NCBI RefSeq assembly: GCF_014203535.1
Contig: NZ_JACHJI010000001.1
Span: 1 to 64,000, forward strand
From: Streptomyces griseomycini
Lineage (GTDB): Bacteria; Actinomycetota; Actinomycetes; Streptomycetales; Streptomycetaceae
Reading direction: 5' to 3'
Length of the DNA: 64,000 nt
Shown here: piece by piece, positions 33,877 to 42,115 of the stretch
Position numbering within the stretch: position 1 is the stretch's first letter
How the letters are laid out: the number at the start of each line of letters is the position of its first letter
Position numbers and translations under genes: made by a program
Notes under the pieces: model-generated
Told to the model about the DNA's origin: nothing
The model's database searches: none
What the model saw: only the letters and a program-made list of their open reading frames with translations

Positions 33877-35412
33877 ATGGCTCATCTGCGTTCCAGACGC
33901 CGGCTCGCCCTCGCCGTACCCGTCGTGCTGTCCCTGACCGCCTCGCTCGGCTTCCTGCCGGCGGCGGCCTCGGCGGCCGCCCCGCGGACGGCGCCGACGG
34001 CCGAGCAGGCGGCGGACGCGCCCACCCTGGCGTATGTCGTCAACACCAGGGTGGACCGCCGCACGATCGCCTCGGTGGAGAAGGCGGTCGCCGCGGCCGG
34101 CGGGACCGTCGTGGTCACGTACGACAGGATCGGCGTGATCGTCGTCCACTCGGCGAACCCGGAGTTCGGCGAGGAGATACGCAAGGCGCGCGGAGTGCAG
34201 TCCGCCGGTGCCACCCGCACCGCGCCGCTGACCCGCGCCGGGACGACGGACGAGGGTGCCGCCGACTACGTGACGGCCGCCGAGGCCGCGCGGACGCAGG
34301 CCGCCTCCGCCGAGACCCCCGGCAGCGAGCCGCTCGAGGCCGACCAGTGGGACCTGCGGGCGATCGGGGCCGACGAGGCCGCGCGGATCAACCCGGGCAG
34401 CAGCAAGGTGACCGTCGCCGTGATCGACACCGGCGTCGACGACACCCACCCGGACCTCGCCCCGAACTTCTCCGCCTCCCAGTCGGCCAACTGCGTCGGC
34501 GGCAAGGCGGACACCAGCGAGGGCGCCTGGCGCCCGTACACGGACGAGGACTACCACGGCACGCACGTGGCCGGTGAGATCGCCGCGGCCCGCAACGGCG
34601 TCGGCGTCGCCGGTGTCGCGCCCGGCGTCAAGGTGGCCGGCATCAAGGTGAGCGACCCGGACAACGGTCTCTTCTACCCGGAGAACGTCGTCTGCGCCTT
34701 CGTGTTCGCCGCCGACCACGGCGTCGAGATCACGAACAACAGCTACTACGTGGACCCGTGGCTGTACAACTGCAAGGACGACCCGGACCAGAGGGCGATC
34801 GTCGACGCGGTCAACCGGGCCCAGCTGTACGCCCAGCGCAAGGGCACCCTGCACCTGGCCTCGGCCGGCAACTCCAACCACGACCTGGCCTCCGACGCGA
34901 TCGTCGACGACTCCAGCCCCAACGACACCACGCCGGTGACGCGGACCATCGACCCGAGCGAGTGCCTCGACGTGCCGACCCAGCTGCCGGGCATCGTCAC
35001 GGTCAGCGCGACGGGCGTGCAGAACCTCAAGTCGTACTACTCCACGTACGGCAAGGGCGTCGTCGACGTCGCGGCGCCGGGCGGCGACCGCCGCTACCAG
35101 CTGCCGGACACCCCGTCGAAGGACGGACGCATCCTGTCCACCATGCCGAACGGCGAGTACGCCTTCCTGCAGGGCACCTCGATGGCCTCGCCGCACGCCG
35201 CCGGCGTGGCCGCGCTGCTGAAGTCCAAGCACCCCTGGGCCTCCCCGGCCGCGCTGCAGGCGATGCTGAAGGCGCAGGCGGACAACCCCGGTTGCCCGGA
35301 GTCCTACGACCAGGACGGCGACGGCACGCAGGACGCGACGTGCGAGGGCGGGAAGCGGGTCAACGGCTTCTACGGCTTCGGCATCGTCAACGCGCTGCGC
35401 GCCGTCAAGTGA
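33877..35412 (+). CDS. Secreted S8 subtilisin-like serine protease, copy 1
   Basis: This 511-residue secreted protease has a signal peptide (about 1-34, LALAVPVVLSLTASLGFLPA...ASA), an inhibitor-like propeptide (50-118, YVVNTRVDRRTIASVEKAV) and an S8 catalytic domain. The triad is Asp184 (VIDTGVDDTHPDL), His227 (HGTHVAGE) and Ser435 (GTSMASPH). A DQDGDG calcium-loop-like motif with flanking Cys lies near the C-terminus. It is probably an extracellular nutrient or development protease. The next gene is a paralogue with the same architecture and leader. Confidence 0.95.
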   Translation: MAHLRSRRRLALAVPVVLSLTASLGFLPAAASAAAPRTAPTAEQAADAPTLAYVVNTRVDRRTIASVEKAVAAAGGTVVVTYDRIGVIVVHSANPEFGEEIRKARGVQSAGATRTAPLTRAGTTDEGAADYVTAAEAARTQAASAETPGSEPLEADQWDLRAIGADEAARINPGSSKVTVAVIDTGVDDTHPDLAPNFSASQSANCVGGKADTSEGAWRPYTDEDYHGTHVAGEIAAARNGVGVAGVAPGVKVAGIKVSDPDNGLFYPENVVCAFVFAADHGVEITNNSYYVDPWLYNCKDDPDQRAIVDAVNRAQLYAQRKGTLHLASAGNSNHDLASDAIVDDSSPNDTTPVTRTIDPSECLDVPTQLPGIVTVSATGVQNLKSYYSTYGKGVVDVAAPGGDRRYQLPDTPSKDGRILSTMPNGEYAFLQGTSMASPHAAGVAALLKSKHPWASPAALQAMLKAQADNPGCPESYDQDGDGTQDATCEGGKRVNGFYGFGIVNALRAVK

Positions 35413-35472
35413 GAGCCGGAACTCACGGCTTCGGACCCGTCCGCCCGCATCAGTGAACGAACTGGAGACCCC

Positions 35473-36999
35473 ATGACCGCGTCTCACCCGCGCCACCGCC
35501 GTGCGCTCGTGATCCCGGCCGGGATGGCCGTGGCCACGGCGCTCGCGTTCCTGCCGAACACCGCGGCCACGGCCGCGCCGGCCGCCGACGGGGCGGCCTC
35601 GGCCTCCGCCGACGGCACCCCGCTCAGCTACGTCGTCAACGTCCGTGGCGGTCACGGCACGTCGGCGCAGGTGAAGGAGGCGATCGGCAGGGCCGGCGGC
35701 ACCGTCGTGACGTCGTACGACAAGATCGGCGTCATCGTCGTCCACTCCTCGGACCCCGACTTCGCGAAGACCGTCCGGAAGGTGCGCGGGGTGCAGTCGG
35801 CCGGTGCCACTCGCACCGCGCCGCTGCCGTCGGCGGCCACCACCGACATGGGCACCCCGAAGGTGCTCAGCGCGGCGGAGGCCGCCGAGGCCGAGGCCGT
35901 CGAGGGGCAGGACCCGCTCCAGCCGCTGCAGTGGGACCTGCCCGCCATCAAGGCGGACCGGGCGCACGAGAAGTCGCTGGGCAGCCCGAAGGTCACCGTC
36001 GCCGTCATCGACACCGGCGTCGACGACACCCACCCCGACATCGCGCCCAACTTCGACCGGGACGCGTCGGTCAACTGCGTGTCGGGCAAGCCGGACACGA
36101 GCGAGGGCGCCTGGCGTCCGGGCCCGTCCGAGAGCGCGCACGGCACGCACGTCGCCGGTGAGATCGCCGCCGCCAAGAACGGCGTCGGCATGACCGGTGT
36201 CGCGCCCGGCGTGAAGGTCTCGGGCATCAAGGTGTCCAACCCGGACGGCTTCTTCTACACCGAGGCCGTGGTGTGCGGCTTCATGTGGGCGGCCGAGCAC
36301 GGGGTCGACGTCACCAACAACAGCTATTACACCGACCCCTGGTACTTCAACTGCAAGAACGACCCGGACCAGAAGGCGCTCGTCGAGGCCGTCACCCGGG
36401 CCTCGCGGTACGCGGAGCGCAAGGGCGCGGTCAACGTGGCCGCGGCCGGCAACGAGAACTACGACCTCGCGGCCGACGAGATCACCGACCCGTCCTCCCC
36501 GAACGACTCCACTCCGTCGGACCGGGTGATCGACCCGTCCGAGTGCTACGACATACCGACCCAGCTGCCGGGTGTCGTGACGGTCGCGGCGACCGGTGCC
36601 AAGGGGCTGAAGTCGTCCTTCTCCAACTACGGCCGGGGGGTCGTCGACATCGCCGCGCCCGGCGGCGACTCGACGGCGTACCAGAAGCCGGAGGCCCCCG
36701 CCACCAGCGGCCTGATCCTGGGCACGCTGCCCGGCGGCAAGTGGGGCTACATGGCGGGTACGTCGATGGCGTCCCCGCACGTCGCGGGCGTCGCCGCACT
36801 GATCAAGTCGACGCACCCGCACGCCTCGCCGGCGCTGGTGAAGGCCCTGCTGTACGCGGAGGCCGACGCCACCGCGTGCACGGACCCGTACGACATCGAC
36901 GCCGACGGCAAGGTCGACGCGGTGTGCGAGGGGCCGAAGAACCGCAACGGTTTCTACGGCTGGGGCACGGCCGACGCGCTGGACGCGGTGACGCGGTAG
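35473..36999 (+). CDS. Secreted S8 subtilisin-like serine protease, copy 2
   Basis: The 508-residue paralogue of the preceding protease has the same order: signal peptide, propeptide (about 50-116), then catalytic Asp180, His223 and Ser431 (GTSMASPHVAG), and a C-terminal DIDADG motif. It starts 60 bp after copy 1 stops, and both ATGs are preceded by GGAGACCCC. That points to tandem duplication including the ribosome binding site. Divergence is substantial in the propeptide and the loop after His, so substrates may differ. A terminator follows at 37030-37050. Confidence 0.95.
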   Translation: MTASHPRHRRALVIPAGMAVATALAFLPNTAATAAPAADGAASASADGTPLSYVVNVRGGHGTSAQVKEAIGRAGGTVVTSYDKIGVIVVHSSDPDFAKTVRKVRGVQSAGATRTAPLPSAATTDMGTPKVLSAAEAAEAEAVEGQDPLQPLQWDLPAIKADRAHEKSLGSPKVTVAVIDTGVDDTHPDIAPNFDRDASVNCVSGKPDTSEGAWRPGPSESAHGTHVAGEIAAAKNGVGMTGVAPGVKVSGIKVSNPDGFFYTEAVVCGFMWAAEHGVDVTNNSYYTDPWYFNCKNDPDQKALVEAVTRASRYAERKGAVNVAAAGNENYDLAADEITDPSSPNDSTPSDRVIDPSECYDIPTQLPGVVTVAATGAKGLKSSFSNYGRGVVDIAAPGGDSTAYQKPEAPATSGLILGTLPGGKWGYMAGTSMASPHVAGVAALIKSTHPHASPALVKALLYAEADATACTDPYDIDADGKVDAVCEGPKNRNGFYGWGTADALDAVTR

Positions 37000-37029
37000 C
37001 CGTCGGGCAGGACCCGTGAGAGCGGTGGG

Positions 37030-37050
37030 CCGGGCGTCTCGCCCGGCCTT
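37030..37050. terminator. Terminator after protease copy 2
   Basis: Hairpin GGCCGGGCG-TCT-CGCCCGGCC is followed by TTTCC. Confidence 0.85.
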
Positions 37051-37085
37051 TCCGCTGTCCGGACCCCGTGACCGGGCCTTCCCGC

Positions 37086-37104
37086 GTATTGATCGGGTCA
37101 ATAC
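37086..37104. promoter_or_regulatory. Palindromic operator upstream of CoA transferase gene
   Basis: GTATTGATCGGGTCAATAC is a perfect 7-bp inverted repeat (GTATTGA/TCAATAC) in unusually AT-rich surroundings, 15 bp before the ATG at 37119. Its size suits a TetR- or MarR-type dimer; no such gene is adjacent. Confidence 0.6.
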
Positions 37105-37118
37105 TGCATAGTGCGGTC

Positions 37119-38504
37119 ATGATGGATATCGCGCACGTCTGGTCCGCGCTGGGCGGCGATCCCGCCCTCCTCGCGCACGTCTCGGCCGTCGAACGGCCCG
37201 GTGCGCTCCGGGCGCGCCTGCCGGTGCGGGAGGCGGCGCGCGCCTGCGTGGGCGCGTGCGCGCTGGCCGCCGCGGAGCTGGGGGCGCGGCGGGCGGGGCT
37301 CGCCGGCGTGCCGGCGGTGCGGGTGGACGACGGGGCCGTGGCGGCGGCGTTCGTCAGCGAGCGGCACCTGCGGGTCGGCGGACGGGCGCCGGTCGCCTTC
37401 GCGCCGCTGTCGCGGTTCTGGCGCACGGCCGACGGGTGGGTGCGCACGCACGCCAACTACCCGCACCACCGGGCCCGGTTGCTCGCCGCGCTGGGCGTGC
37501 CGGACCGCCCGGAGGCGGTGGCGGCGGCGCTCGCCGAGCGGTCGGCGCCGGAGACCGAGGAGGCCGTGCACGCGGCCGGGGGCCTCGCCGTCGCCCTGCG
37601 GACGCCCGAGGAGTGGGCCGCGCACGAGCAGGGCGCGGCGGTGCGGGGACTCCCCCTGGTGGAGCGGGGGCGGCTGGACTCCGCGCCCGCGCGGGTGTGC
37701 CCGCGCGCGGACCGCGATCCGCTGCTGCCCGCCGCCGGGCTGCGGGTGCTGGACCTCACCCGGGTCGTCGCGGGGCCGGTCGCCACCCGCACGCTCGCCC
37801 TGCTCGGCGCGGACGTGCTGCGCGTGGACGCCCCGTGGCTGCCCGAACTCCCCGACCAGCACGCCGACACGGGCTTCGGGAAGCGGTCGGCGCGGCTGGA
37901 CCTGGCGACCGGCCGGGACGCCTTCGAGGAGTTGCTCGCGACGGCGGACGCGGTGGTCACCGGGTACCGTCCGGGCGCGCTGGACCGCTTCGGGCTGGCC
38001 CCCGAGGCGCTGGCCGGGCGCCGGCCCGGCGTGGTGGTGGCCCAGTTGTCGGCGTGGGGGGCCCGCGGGCCGTGGGGCGGCCGGCGCGGCTTCGACAGCC
38101 TGGTGCAGGTGGCCACGGGGATCGCGGCGGCCGAGGGTTCGGTCCGCCGGCCGGGCGCGCTGCCGGCCCAGGCGCTCGACCACGGCACGGGGTACCTGCT
38201 GGCGGCCGGGGTGCTGCGGGCGCTCACCGAGCAGGTGGACGAGGGCGGCAGCAGGGTCGTACGGGTGGCACTGGCGCGGACCGCGGGGTGGCTGCTCGAA
38301 GGAGCCGCGGGCGCGGGTACCGGAACTGAGGGGTCCTCGGGCGGGCGGGAGTCCGCGGCGCCCGTCGACGTCCGGCTCGCGGAGCGGGACAGCCCGCTGG
38401 GAACGCTGCGGTACGCGCCGTCCCCGGTGTCGTTCGCCGGCGGCCCGGACGACTGGGCTCGGCCGCCCGGGCCGTGGGGAGCCGACCCGGCGCGCTGGGG
38501 GTGA
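37119..38504 (+). CDS. CaiB/BaiF (type III) CoA-transferase family protein
   Basis: The 461-residue protein has family features in its C-terminal half: PAAGLRVLDLTRVVAGPVAT, then LGADVLRVDAP, KRSARLDL and GWGARGPWGG-type loops. The N-terminal half is a divergent duplicate of the same fold, an organisation known in some actinobacterial members. Such enzymes move CoA between carboxylic acids. The substrate is unknown. ATG at 37119 or 37122; no clear ribosome binding site. The palindrome directly upstream suggests dedicated transcriptional control. Confidence 0.82.
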   Translation: MMDIAHVWSALGGDPALLAHVSAVERPGALRARLPVREAARACVGACALAAAELGARRAGLAGVPAVRVDDGAVAAAFVSERHLRVGGRAPVAFAPLSRFWRTADGWVRTHANYPHHRARLLAALGVPDRPEAVAAALAERSAPETEEAVHAAGGLAVALRTPEEWAAHEQGAAVRGLPLVERGRLDSAPARVCPRADRDPLLPAAGLRVLDLTRVVAGPVATRTLALLGADVLRVDAPWLPELPDQHADTGFGKRSARLDLATGRDAFEELLATADAVVTGYRPGALDRFGLAPEALAGRRPGVVVAQLSAWGARGPWGGRRGFDSLVQVATGIAAAEGSVRRPGALPAQALDHGTGYLLAAGVLRALTEQVDEGGSRVVRVALARTAGWLLEGAAGAGTGTEGSSGGRESAAPVDVRLAERDSPLGTLRYAPSPVSFAGGPDDWARPPGPWGADPARWG

Positions 38505-38661
38505 CGGACGGAGCCGGGCCGGACGGCGGGCGGTCTCCCCGCGGCGCACCGGCCGGCGGGCCCGGCCGGGTGGCTCGGAACGTTCCACCAGCCCGGAATG
38601 TCGCACCGTCACTTCCACCCCGGACTTGCCCGGTTCTGTGGGCGCTTGTGAAGATCCAGGG

Positions 38662-39669
38662 GTGACTCTGACGAATCCCAGGTCCGGGGCGACCGGTGCG
38701 CACAGAGGCGCCAGGCGTCCCGGCGCCGGCCGGGCCGTCGCCGTGATCGCGCTGGTGGCGGTGGCCGCGCTGATACCGCTCCTCGGCCCGTCCCCCGCCC
38801 TGCACGGCACCGGGGAGGACGAGGCGCCCGGCACCGGCGGCATAGCCCTGCTGCGCACGGTGCTGTTCGCCGCGCTGTCCGTACCCGTCGGCGAGCTGTT
38901 CATCAAGCGGCTGATCCGTTCCGTGCCCGGCGCTCCCCCGGCCGTGCCCCGCAGCTGGTCCGTCGCGGCGGGCGCCGTCGGCTTCGCGGCCGCCCTCGGG
39001 CTCGCCTCCGTGGTGGCCACCGGCAACCTGGTCCCCGACAGCCTGGCCGACATCGACGTCGGCGGCCTGTACGCGACCCGGGACGGCAAGCTCGCCCTCC
39101 TGGAGGTCAACGCGTTCCTCGCGGCGGCCCTGTGCGCCGCCTCCGGCCGTCCGGGGACCCAGGTCTGGCCGCTGGCCGTGGTGGTCGTCGCGGAGGCCCT
39201 GCGCGCGCATCCGACGACCGAGTACAGCCCGCTCGTCGGCTCCGGGCTGACGCTGGTGCACCTGACCTGCGCGTCGCTGTGGGTGGGCGGCCTGCTGTAC
39301 GTGCTGCGCACCCTGCGGCTGTGGCGGGGGGCGGAGGCGGGCGGCGCGCTGCTGGGACGCTACGCGCGCGTGGCGGCCGTCCTGCTCGCCGTCCTCACCG
39401 CGACGGGGGTGTGCAGTTCGCTGCGCCGCATGCCGCCGGAGACGATCCTGGAACAGCTGACGGACACGGCGTACGGGCGCGTCCTGCTCGCCAAGGTGAT
39501 CCTGATGGCCGGTGTCGCCGCGCTCGCCCTGTGGGCCCGGATCCGGCTGGCCCGCGCGGCCGACCCGCTGACCGCCGCCACCCCCGCACGGGCGGAGGTG
39601 TACCTGCTGGGCGCGGTGGTCGCCGTGTCGGGCCTGCTGACCGCCCTGCCCGTACCGATCCGCTGGTGA
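38662..39669 (+). CDS. CopD-domain membrane protein
   Basis: The 335-residue protein has about eight membrane helices. The region LVHLTCASLWVGGLLYVLRTL, followed by the YARVAAVLLAVLTATGV helix and AYGRVLLAKVILMAG, is the CopD/YcnJ copper-resistance domain. CopD proteins are linked to copper uptake or handling at the membrane. No CopC gene or copper regulator is adjacent. The GTG at 38662 was chosen behind ATCCAGGG. It is followed 69 bp later by the exonuclease gene. Confidence 0.85.
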   Translation: MTLTNPRSGATGAHRGARRPGAGRAVAVIALVAVAALIPLLGPSPALHGTGEDEAPGTGGIALLRTVLFAALSVPVGELFIKRLIRSVPGAPPAVPRSWSVAAGAVGFAAALGLASVVATGNLVPDSLADIDVGGLYATRDGKLALLEVNAFLAAALCAASGRPGTQVWPLAVVVVAEALRAHPTTEYSPLVGSGLTLVHLTCASLWVGGLLYVLRTLRLWRGAEAGGALLGRYARVAAVLLAVLTATGVCSSLRRMPPETILEQLTDTAYGRVLLAKVILMAGVAALALWARIRLARAADPLTAATPARAEVYLLGAVVAVSGLLTALPVPIRW

Positions 39670-39738
39670 GGGGCGGCCGGGCCGCGCACGGCACCTGACG
39701 GACGGTGCTGTCAGTCGCGGCCCGTATCCTCGTGAACC

Positions 39739-40722
39739 ATGCTCGAAGACCTCACGACCGCAGCGTCCTCCCCCATCGCGTGGCCGGCCGCGTACCCGCG
39801 GGGATACGCGGTCGTCGACGTGGAGACCACGGGGCTGGCCCGCGACGACCGCATCATCTCCGCGGCCGTCTACCGGCTGGACGCGCGCGGCGAGGTCGAG
39901 GACCACTGGTACACGGTGGTCAACCCGGAGCGGGATCCGGGCCCGGTGTGGATCCACGGTCTGACGAGCGAGGTGCTGGAGGGGGCGCCCCTCTTCCGCG
40001 ACGTCGCCGAGGAGTTCGCGACCCGGCTGGAGGGCCGGGTGCTCGTCGCGCACAACGCCGTCTTCGACTGGCAGATGATCGCCCGGGAGTACGCCCGCGC
40101 CCGGAGCGAGGCGCCGGTCAAGCAGCGGCTGTGCACCATCGCCCTCTCGAAGGAACTGGGGCTTCCGCTGCCCAACCACAAGCTGGAGTCGCTCGCCGCG
40201 CACTTCGGTGTCGTCCAGCGGCGGGCGCACCACGCGCTGGACGACGCGCGCGTGCTGGCGGAGGCGTTCCGGCCCAGTCTGCGGGCCGCGGCGGCGAGCG
40301 GCGTGCGGCTGCCGTTGCACGAGTGCCGGCCGCTGACGGAGTGGGCGGACCGGCCCCGCACCGGACAGCAGGCGGGGCCCGCCGCCAACCGGTCGACCGG
40401 TTGGCGCCCGTCCCGCAGGAGGCCCGCCTGCCCCTACCCCAACCCCGGGCGGTACGAACCGGGCAAGCGGCTCAAGCAGGGCATGCGGGTGGCCTTCTCC
40501 GGCGACACCTCCGTCGAGCGGGAGCTGCTGGAGGACCGCGCGACCGAGGCCGGACTGCACGTCGCCACCAGCCTGTCCCGGCTCACCAGCCTCCTCGTCA
40601 CCAACGACCCGGACTCGGGCACCTCCAAGGTGGTCAAGGCCCGGCAGTACGGCACGCCGGTCGTCGACGAGGCCGCGTTCGGTCAGCTGCTCGGGAACGT
40701 CGAACCCGCTTCGGACGACTGA
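39739..40722 (+). CDS. DEDDh 3'-5' exonuclease with C-terminal BRCT-like domain
   Basis: The 327-residue protein joins an exonuclease (about 20-175) to a BRCT-like domain (about 240-320). Exonuclease motifs are VVDVETTGL (Asp, Glu), HNAVFDWQM (Asp) and HHALDDAR (His, Asp), the DEDDh set found in DNA polymerase III epsilon. The second domain (MRVAFSGDTSVERELLEDRA...TSLLVTND) resembles the BRCT domain of NAD-dependent ligases. A role in DNA repair or proofreading is likely. Many Streptomyces carry this fusion. Confidence 0.92.
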   Translation: MLEDLTTAASSPIAWPAAYPRGYAVVDVETTGLARDDRIISAAVYRLDARGEVEDHWYTVVNPERDPGPVWIHGLTSEVLEGAPLFRDVAEEFATRLEGRVLVAHNAVFDWQMIAREYARARSEAPVKQRLCTIALSKELGLPLPNHKLESLAAHFGVVQRRAHHALDDARVLAEAFRPSLRAAAASGVRLPLHECRPLTEWADRPRTGQQAGPAANRSTGWRPSRRRPACPYPNPGRYEPGKRLKQGMRVAFSGDTSVERELLEDRATEAGLHVATSLSRLTSLLVTNDPDSGTSKVVKARQYGTPVVDEAAFGQLLGNVEPASDD

Positions 40723-40933
40723 CCGGCGCGGAGACGGGCGGGTCCGGGAACGACGGGGCCCGTGCGCACGGGGCGGGACCGGGAACGCGGGGCGGACCGG
40801 GAGCACTGGACGGCCCGGACGCGCGGGAGGGCCCGGACGCGCCGGAGGGGCGAACCGTACGGACGGGTGATTGCCGGGCGACTCGCCCGCCGCCCGCTCG
40901 CCCGCGCCGGGCCGACGGCTCACCCTGTGGCGC

Positions 40934-41167
40934 ATGGCGACATGTGAAGTCTGCGGCAACAGCTACGGAATGACCTTCGAGGTGCACGCGCAGGGCGCGG
41001 TGCACGTCTTCGACTGCTTCTCCTGTGCGATCCACCGCATGGCCCCGATCTGCGAGCACTGCCGGGTGCAGATCATCGGACAGGGCGTCGAGGCCGACGG
41101 CCACTGGTACTGCGGCGCCCACTGCGCCCGCGCCGAGGGGAAGGTGGGGATCGTCGACCGCGTGTGA
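40934..41167 (+). CDS. Small zinc-ribbon protein
   Basis: The 77-residue protein has three CxxC-type pairs (CEVCG, CFSC, CEHC) and a final YCGAHC, enough for two zinc sites. It is a LIM- or rubredoxin-like small protein, possibly nucleic-acid or protein binding; function unknown. Its stop overlaps the GTG start of the SURF1 gene (GTGA). Start ATG at 40934; there is no strong ribosome binding site. Confidence 0.82.
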   Translation: MATCEVCGNSYGMTFEVHAQGAVHVFDCFSCAIHRMAPICEHCRVQIIGQGVEADGHWYCGAHCARAEGKVGIVDRV

Positions 41168-42015
41168 AGGACGTACCCGCCTCCACGGACCCCACGACCG
41201 AGTTGTACGGTCGTGGGGTGTACCGCTTCCTGTTGTCCCGCCAGTGGGTGATCCTCACCCTCGTGGCGCTCGTGCTCGTCCCGACGATGATCGAGCTGGG
41301 CTTCTGGCAGCTGCACCGCCATGAGCGCCGCGTCGCGCTGAACCAGGTGATCGCCGACTCCCTGGCCGCGAAGCCGGTGCCGGCCGAGTCCCTGACCTCG
41401 CCCGGGGCGGAGGTCGACGACGACGACCGGTACCGCAGGGTGACGGCGAAGGGCCGCTTCGCCCCCGAGGACGAGGTCGTCGTGCGCCGCCGCACCAACG
41501 CGGACGACAGGGTCGGCTACCACGTCCTGACCCCCTTCGTGCTCGACGACGGCAAGGTCCTCATGGTCAACCGGGGCTGGGTCCCCTCCGACGGACGGAG
41601 CCAGAGCGCGTTCCCGGAGATCCCCGCGCCGCCGAAGGGCGAGGTCACCGTCACCGGGCGGCTGCTGCCGGACCAGACGACCGAGGACAGCGGCATCAAG
41701 AACCTCGAGGAGCTGCCCGACCGGCAGGTCATGCTGATCGACAGCGGGCAGGCGGCCGAGCGCCTCGGCAAGCAGGTCCTCGGCGGCTACGTCGAGCTGA
41801 CCGAGCCCGCGCCGTCCGGGGACACACCGGAGCCGATCCCCGCCCCCGATCACGACAGCATCGGCAACCACATGGCGTACGCCGTCCAGTGGTGGCTGTT
41901 CGCCGCGGGCGTCCCCGTCGGCTGGGTGATCCTGGTCCGCCGCGAGGCCCGGGAGCGCGCGGAGGCGGCCGCCGGGAAGGCGGACGCCGAGGAGTCGGAA
42001 CCGGCGGCGGTCTAG
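41164..42015 (+). CDS. SURF1 family protein (cytochrome c oxidase assembly)
   Basis: The 283-residue protein has the SURF1 arrangement: N-terminal membrane helix (WVILTLVALVLVPTMIELGF), a periplasmic-side domain with YRRVTAKGRF, VLMVNRGWVP and VTGRL, and a C-terminal helix (YAVQWWLFAAGVPVGWVIL). SURF1 helps insert haem a into cytochrome oxidase. The start is the GTG at 41164 overlapping the zinc protein stop; a GTG at 41218 is an alternative. The tail after the last helix is Ala/Glu-rich. Confidence 0.92.
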   Translation: MKDVPASTDPTTELYGRGVYRFLLSRQWVILTLVALVLVPTMIELGFWQLHRHERRVALNQVIADSLAAKPVPAESLTSPGAEVDDDDRYRRVTAKGRFAPEDEVVVRRRTNADDRVGYHVLTPFVLDDGKVLMVNRGWVPSDGRSQSAFPEIPAPPKGEVTVTGRLLPDQTTEDSGIKNLEELPDRQVMLIDSGQAAERLGKQVLGGYVELTEPAPSGDTPEPIPAPDHDSIGNHMAYAVQWWLFAAGVPVGWVILVRREARERAEAAAGKADAEESEPAAV

Positions 42016-42115
42016 GGAGACCGACCGCCCGGCGGACCGTGCCGGACGGTCCCGGTCCGCCGCCCACCCGGACCGTCCCTGATTGCCGCGCCGGACGGCC
42101 GGGAACCCGGACCCC

